From positions 1,010,684-1,074,683 of the forward strand of contig NZ_JH815185.1 of assembly GCF_000296385.1 (NCBI RefSeq): a DNA stretch of 64,000 nucleotides. Reading direction: 5' to 3'. The notes below the pieces were generated by a model. It was not told the origin of the DNA, made no database searches, and was given only the letters and a program-made list of their open reading frames with translations. The stretch comes from Lachnoanaerobaculum sp. OBRC5-5. GTDB taxonomy: Bacteria; Bacillota; Clostridia; Lachnospirales; Lachnospiraceae. Below are positions 61,286 through 64,000 of the stretch, in pieces. Within the stretch, counting starts at the first letter, position 1; each line of letters begins with the position of its first letter. Position numbers and translations under genes: made by a program.

Positions 61286-62038
61286 CTACTCTCCCAAATA
61301 TGCTGTAATTACATCAGAATTATTAAGCACTTCACTCGGTGTTCCGCTTGCAAGCTCGGTACCGAAATTAAGTACCGTAAGCTTTTCACAAATTCCAGCC
61401 ACCAGCTTCATATCATGTTCAATCAAGAGAATTGTAAGATTATACATATCCCTTATTTTTCTGATAGTTTCCATCAACTCTTCCGTCTCATTAGGATTCA
61501 TACCTGCCGCCGGCTCATCAAGCAAAAGCAAAGAAGGACTTGTAGCAAGAGCTCTTGCTATCTCAAGCTTTCTCTGCTCACCGTAAGGAAGATTTCCCGA
61601 CAGAACATCTTTCTTTGAGCCGAGTGAAAATACATCCAGTATCTCCAAAGCAAGAGCATCCATTTCCTTTTCCTTTTTGGAAAATCCGAACATATGAGTC
61701 ATGGATGTAAGCAGAGGATATTTTACCTTTTCATGCAATGCCACTTTTACATTATCAAGAACCGACATATTTGAAAAAAGTCTTATATTCTGAAAGGTTC
61801 TTGCAATACCCATATTATTGATCTGTGTAGGTGTTTTTCCGTTTATAAGATTTCCGTCAAGTCGTATTGTACCTCCGGTCGGCTTATATACTCCTGTCAA
61901 GAGGTTAAAAACTGTAGTCTTTCCCGCACCGTTCGGTCCGATAAGACCGTATAACATTCCTTTTTCAATATTAAGATTAAAATTGTCTACCGCCTTTAAT
62001 CCTCCGAATTGAATTCCAAGATTCTTACACTCCAGCAT
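61286..62038 (-). CDS. livG: Branched-chain amino-acid ABC transporter ATPase LivG
   Basis: The 250-residue ATPase has Walker A GPNGAGKTT, the GIARTFQNIRLF motif characteristic of LivG, a signature region LPYGEQRKLEIARAL and Walker B LLLDEPAAGMNP. Its ATG overlaps the livM stop (TAATG). Confidence 0.93.
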   Translation of the reverse strand: MLECKNLGIQFGGLKAVDNFNLNIEKGMLYGLIGPNGAGKTTVFNLLTGVYKPTGGTIRLDGNLINGKTPTQINNMGIARTFQNIRLFSNMSVLDNVKVALHEKVKYPLLTSMTHMFGFSKKEKEMDALALEILDVFSLGSKKDVLSGNLPYGEQRKLEIARALATSPSLLLLDEPAAGMNPNETEELMETIRKIRDMYNLTILLIEHDMKLVAGICEKLTVLNFGTELASGTPSEVLNNSDVITAYLGE

Positions 62039-62997
62039 TAATCCTCCTTTCCAAGCTTTCTAAAGGTTTTATTCAGTGATAAATTAGCCTTAAACTTACT
62101 GTTATTAAATATCATCATCAAAATCAATACTATTGCATAGAGTAACATTCTCAAATTGTCCGCACCTCTTAAGAACTCAGGTAATACGGTAAGAATTATT
62201 GCGGATATTATTGAACCCGGAATATTTCCCATACCTCCGAGAACTACAAATACAAGTATCTCAATTGATTTATTATAGTCAAAAATATTAGGTTTTATAA
62301 TGCCCACATTATGAGCATAAAGTGAACCTGCAAGTCCTGCAAAACCTGCAGCTATAACAAAAGCGCTTACCTTATACTTACTTATCTTTATTCCTATAGA
62401 CTCCGCCGCAATATCATTGTCACGAATTGACTTTATCGCTCTTCCGTCTCTTGAATTTATAAGATTTGAAATCAGCACTATGCATATTACCATGATAATA
62501 AATACGACTGTAAAATTATTGTAATCGGAATATAAAGGAATCTTACTAAGTCCCTTTGATCCTCCGGTAAAATTAAGATAATTTATAACAGACTTTATTA
62601 TCTCTCCAAATGCAAGTGTTACTATAGCCAAATAGTCACCTCTGAGTCTAAGTACAGGTACGCCTATCAAAAATCCGAAAACAGCCGCCAATATACAACC
62701 GCAAACCACGGCTATAAAAAATGACAGCGCCGGAGGTAAAAAGCTCGTATTGATGGAAATCAAAGCACTTGTATATGCTCCTATTGACATAAATCCTGCA
62801 TGGCCCAATGAAAGCTCACCTAAAAATCCTGTTACAAGATTCAGTGAAACAGCCAACATTATGTTCACACAAATAGGAACTATCAAGGATTTATATTGTC
62901 TGCTGAGTATTCCCGAGTTTATCAAAACAAACACCAATACATAGGCCAGTAACATTACAGCTATATTAAATATAGTTTTTTTATTTAATATCTTCAT
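62038..62997 (-). CDS. livM: Branched-chain amino-acid ABC transporter permease LivM
   Basis: The 319-residue permease has about nine to ten membrane helices and the motif GELSLGHAGFMSIGAYTSAL near 60-80. VLGGMGNIPGSIISA lies near the end. It forms the membrane channel with LivH. Confidence 0.92.
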   Translation of the reverse strand: MKILNKKTIFNIAVMLLAYVLVFVLINSGILSRQYKSLIVPICVNIMLAVSLNLVTGFLGELSLGHAGFMSIGAYTSALISINTSFLPPALSFFIAVVCGCILAAVFGFLIGVPVLRLRGDYLAIVTLAFGEIIKSVINYLNFTGGSKGLSKIPLYSDYNNFTVVFIIMVICIVLISNLINSRDGRAIKSIRDNDIAAESIGIKISKYKVSAFVIAAGFAGLAGSLYAHNVGIIKPNIFDYNKSIEILVFVVLGGMGNIPGSIISAIILTVLPEFLRGADNLRMLLYAIVLILMMIFNNSKFKANLSLNKTFRKLGKED

Positions 62998-63004
62998 ACC
63001 ACAC

Positions 63005-63886
63005 CTATACCTTTACAATCTTCTTCTTGCCCAAAAGTCCTGAAGGTCTGAACAATAAAACGACAATCAAAACTCCGAAAACAATAGCATCTGCAAGCTC
63101 TGTTGAAATATATGCCTTAGACACACTTTCAATAAGTCCCAGAAGTATTCCACCAAGCATAGCTCCCGGTATACTTCCGATTCCTCCAAGAACCGCAGCC
63201 ACAAACGCCTTGATACCAGGCAACGCTCCAAGTGTAGGCTTCATAGACTGGTACTGACTTATATACAAAATACCCGCTACAGCCGCAAGTGCCGAACCTA
63301 TTGCGAAAGTCATCGATATGGTACTGTTTACATTAATACCCATAAGTTCCGCAGCTCCCTTATCCTCCGAAACGGCTCTCATTGCAGAACCCATCTTAGT
63401 CTTGTTTATAAACAATGTAAGTAAAATCATTGCAACAGCGGTAACTACCAATGTAACTAAAGTAATACTTGAAATTATTACCGGTCCTACCTTTATATTT
63501 TCGTTCGGAATCACAGATTGAAAAGGTATCGGTGTTGAACCGAATATCAACAAAGAACTGCTCTGTAAAAAGAAGCTCATACCTATTGCAGTGATAAGTA
63601 CTGCCAAAGGCTGTGCTTTTCTAAGCGGCTTATACGCAATCTTTTCAATCAAAACGCCCAAAACGGAACATACAATAACAGTTAATAAAAGTGCTACCGG
63701 AACAGGTAAACCCAATACCGATATACTAAAATAAAGAGCATATGCTCCTACCATTATTATATCTCCATGAGCAAAATTTATCATTTTAGCTATACCGTAT
63801 ACCATTGTATAACCTATAGCTATCAATGCATAAATGCTTCCTGTCCTCAATCCGTTTATTAACTGTTCAATAAAGTTAATTAACAT
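63005..63886 (-). CDS. livH: Branched-chain amino-acid ABC transporter permease LivH
   Basis: The 293-residue permease has eight or more membrane helices, the N-terminal GLRTGSIYALIAIGYTMVYG, INFAHGDIIMVGAY and AAVLGGIGSIPGAMLGG. The usual substrate-binding protein gene is not seen; it probably lies just beyond the right edge, before the hairpin at 63958-63997. Confidence 0.93.
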   Translation of the reverse strand: MLINFIEQLINGLRTGSIYALIAIGYTMVYGIAKMINFAHGDIIMVGAYALYFSISVLGLPVPVALLLTVIVCSVLGVLIEKIAYKPLRKAQPLAVLITAIGMSFFLQSSSLLIFGSTPIPFQSVIPNENIKVGPVIISSITLVTLVVTAVAMILLTLFINKTKMGSAMRAVSEDKGAAELMGINVNSTISMTFAIGSALAAVAGILYISQYQSMKPTLGALPGIKAFVAAVLGGIGSIPGAMLGGILLGLIESVSKAYISTELADAIVFGVLIVVLLFRPSGLLGKKKIVKV

Positions 63887-63912
63887 TTTTTTACCCCTCT
63901 TTACCTAAACTA

Positions 63913-63946
63913 CGGAAAACTCCTACCTTACGTTAGAAGCTTTCCG
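63913..63946 (-). promoter_or_regulatory. Leader hairpin before livH
   Basis: CGGAAA and TTTCCG pair across a 22-base loop, shortly upstream of the livH ribosome binding site (GAGGGG). Its role is unknown. It may stabilise the processed livHMGF message. Confidence 0.35.
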
Positions 63947-63957
63947 AGGTCTATGTC

Positions 63958-63997
63958 AGAAAAAGAGGATGGGACAATAATCCCGTCCTCTTTAAAA
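63958..63997. terminator. Terminator-like hairpin at the right edge
   Basis: GAGGATGGGA and CCCGTCCTC pair with one T-G pair on the plus strand (one mismatch on the minus strand) and have A and T runs outside. It probably ends, or attenuates, an upstream minus-strand gene beyond the window, such as the binding-protein gene of the liv operon. Confidence 0.6.
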
Positions 63998-64000
63998 TTT

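Noticed and set aside
1-64000. CRISPR array, tRNA or rRNA gene inside the window
   Set aside because: No regularly spaced repeats and no recognisable tRNA or rRNA body were seen; the rRNA inference concerns DNA outside the left edge.

Overview
The window reads as chromosome of a low-GC anaerobic Firmicute of the Lachnospiraceae type. The grounds are AT-rich sequence with strong GGAGG-type ribosome binding sites, a sodium-pump carboxytransferase operon, glycyl-radical enzymes, a Cys4 L28 protein, DUF4364, and a gene trio resembling the DUF5716/DUF5717 families that I associate with this family. No species can be named from the sequence. Almost every gene is on the minus strand. The plus-strand exceptions are transposases, rpmB and the DUF4364 gene.

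Layout, left to right. (1) 1-2000: three tandem consensus promoters fire leftward off the edge, very probably for an rRNA operon whose 16S lies outside. An IS1202-like element with a perfect 27-bp target duplication sits between them and the terminator of an Rnl5-like RNA ligase gene (1995-3023). (2) 3090-10411: a peptidoglycan-sugar operon (PTS IIA, RpiR regulator, GH1 6-phospho-glycosidase, MurQ, PTS IIB, PTS IIC, MupG, BadF-type GlcNAc/MurNAc kinase). (3) 10532-13152: acetyltransferase and a KtrA/KtrB potassium system. (4) 13212-18370: carboxytransferase operon with both an MmdA-like and an OadA-like carboxyltransferase around one biotin carrier and one membrane beta subunit. (5) 18600-23950: a mobile-element graveyard with a broken Rpn-type gene, a truncated TOPRIM-like gene, an intact IS1380-family transposase, a frameshifted IS1182-like transposase, palindromic hairpins and an 873-bp gene-poor stretch. 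(6) 23950-35715: a long nucleoside uptake and salvage operon (udp, BMP lipoprotein, YjjI glycyl-radical enzyme with its YjjW activase, ABC transporter, deoC, add, deoB, PNP). (7) 35836-46500: an NlpC/P60 wall hydrolase, rsmA, tatD, traX-like, metG, a marR-type regulator, a PurF-like protein with a degenerate glutaminase site, transketolase and rpmB. (8) 46499-54168: transaldolase, lipoprotein, DUF308 protein, TPR membrane protein, a 46-codon ORF, folC and valS. (9) 54180-60542: a three-gene unit (TPR-like protein, actin/Hsp70-fold protein, 1185-residue protein) and DUF4364. (10) 60567-63886: livFGMH, with the substrate-binding gene not in the window.

How the parts work together. Region 2 should import a phosphorylated wall-derived amino sugar or disaccharide, hydrolyse it and feed GlcNAc-6-P plus lactate to metabolism. 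Region 6 imports nucleosides, splits them to bases and (deoxy)ribose-1-P, isomerises to the 5-phosphate and cleaves deoxyribose-5-P to glyceraldehyde-3-P and acetaldehyde. Transketolase and transaldolase in regions 7 and 8 can absorb the ribose-5-P. Region 4 couples decarboxylation or transcarboxylation to a sodium gradient.

The most promising undescribed material is the actin/Hsp70-like trio at 54180-59837, the PurF paralogue without its glutaminase nucleophile (42539-43948), and the two-carboxyltransferase sodium pump. All family names come from reading motifs and from memory; no database search was run.
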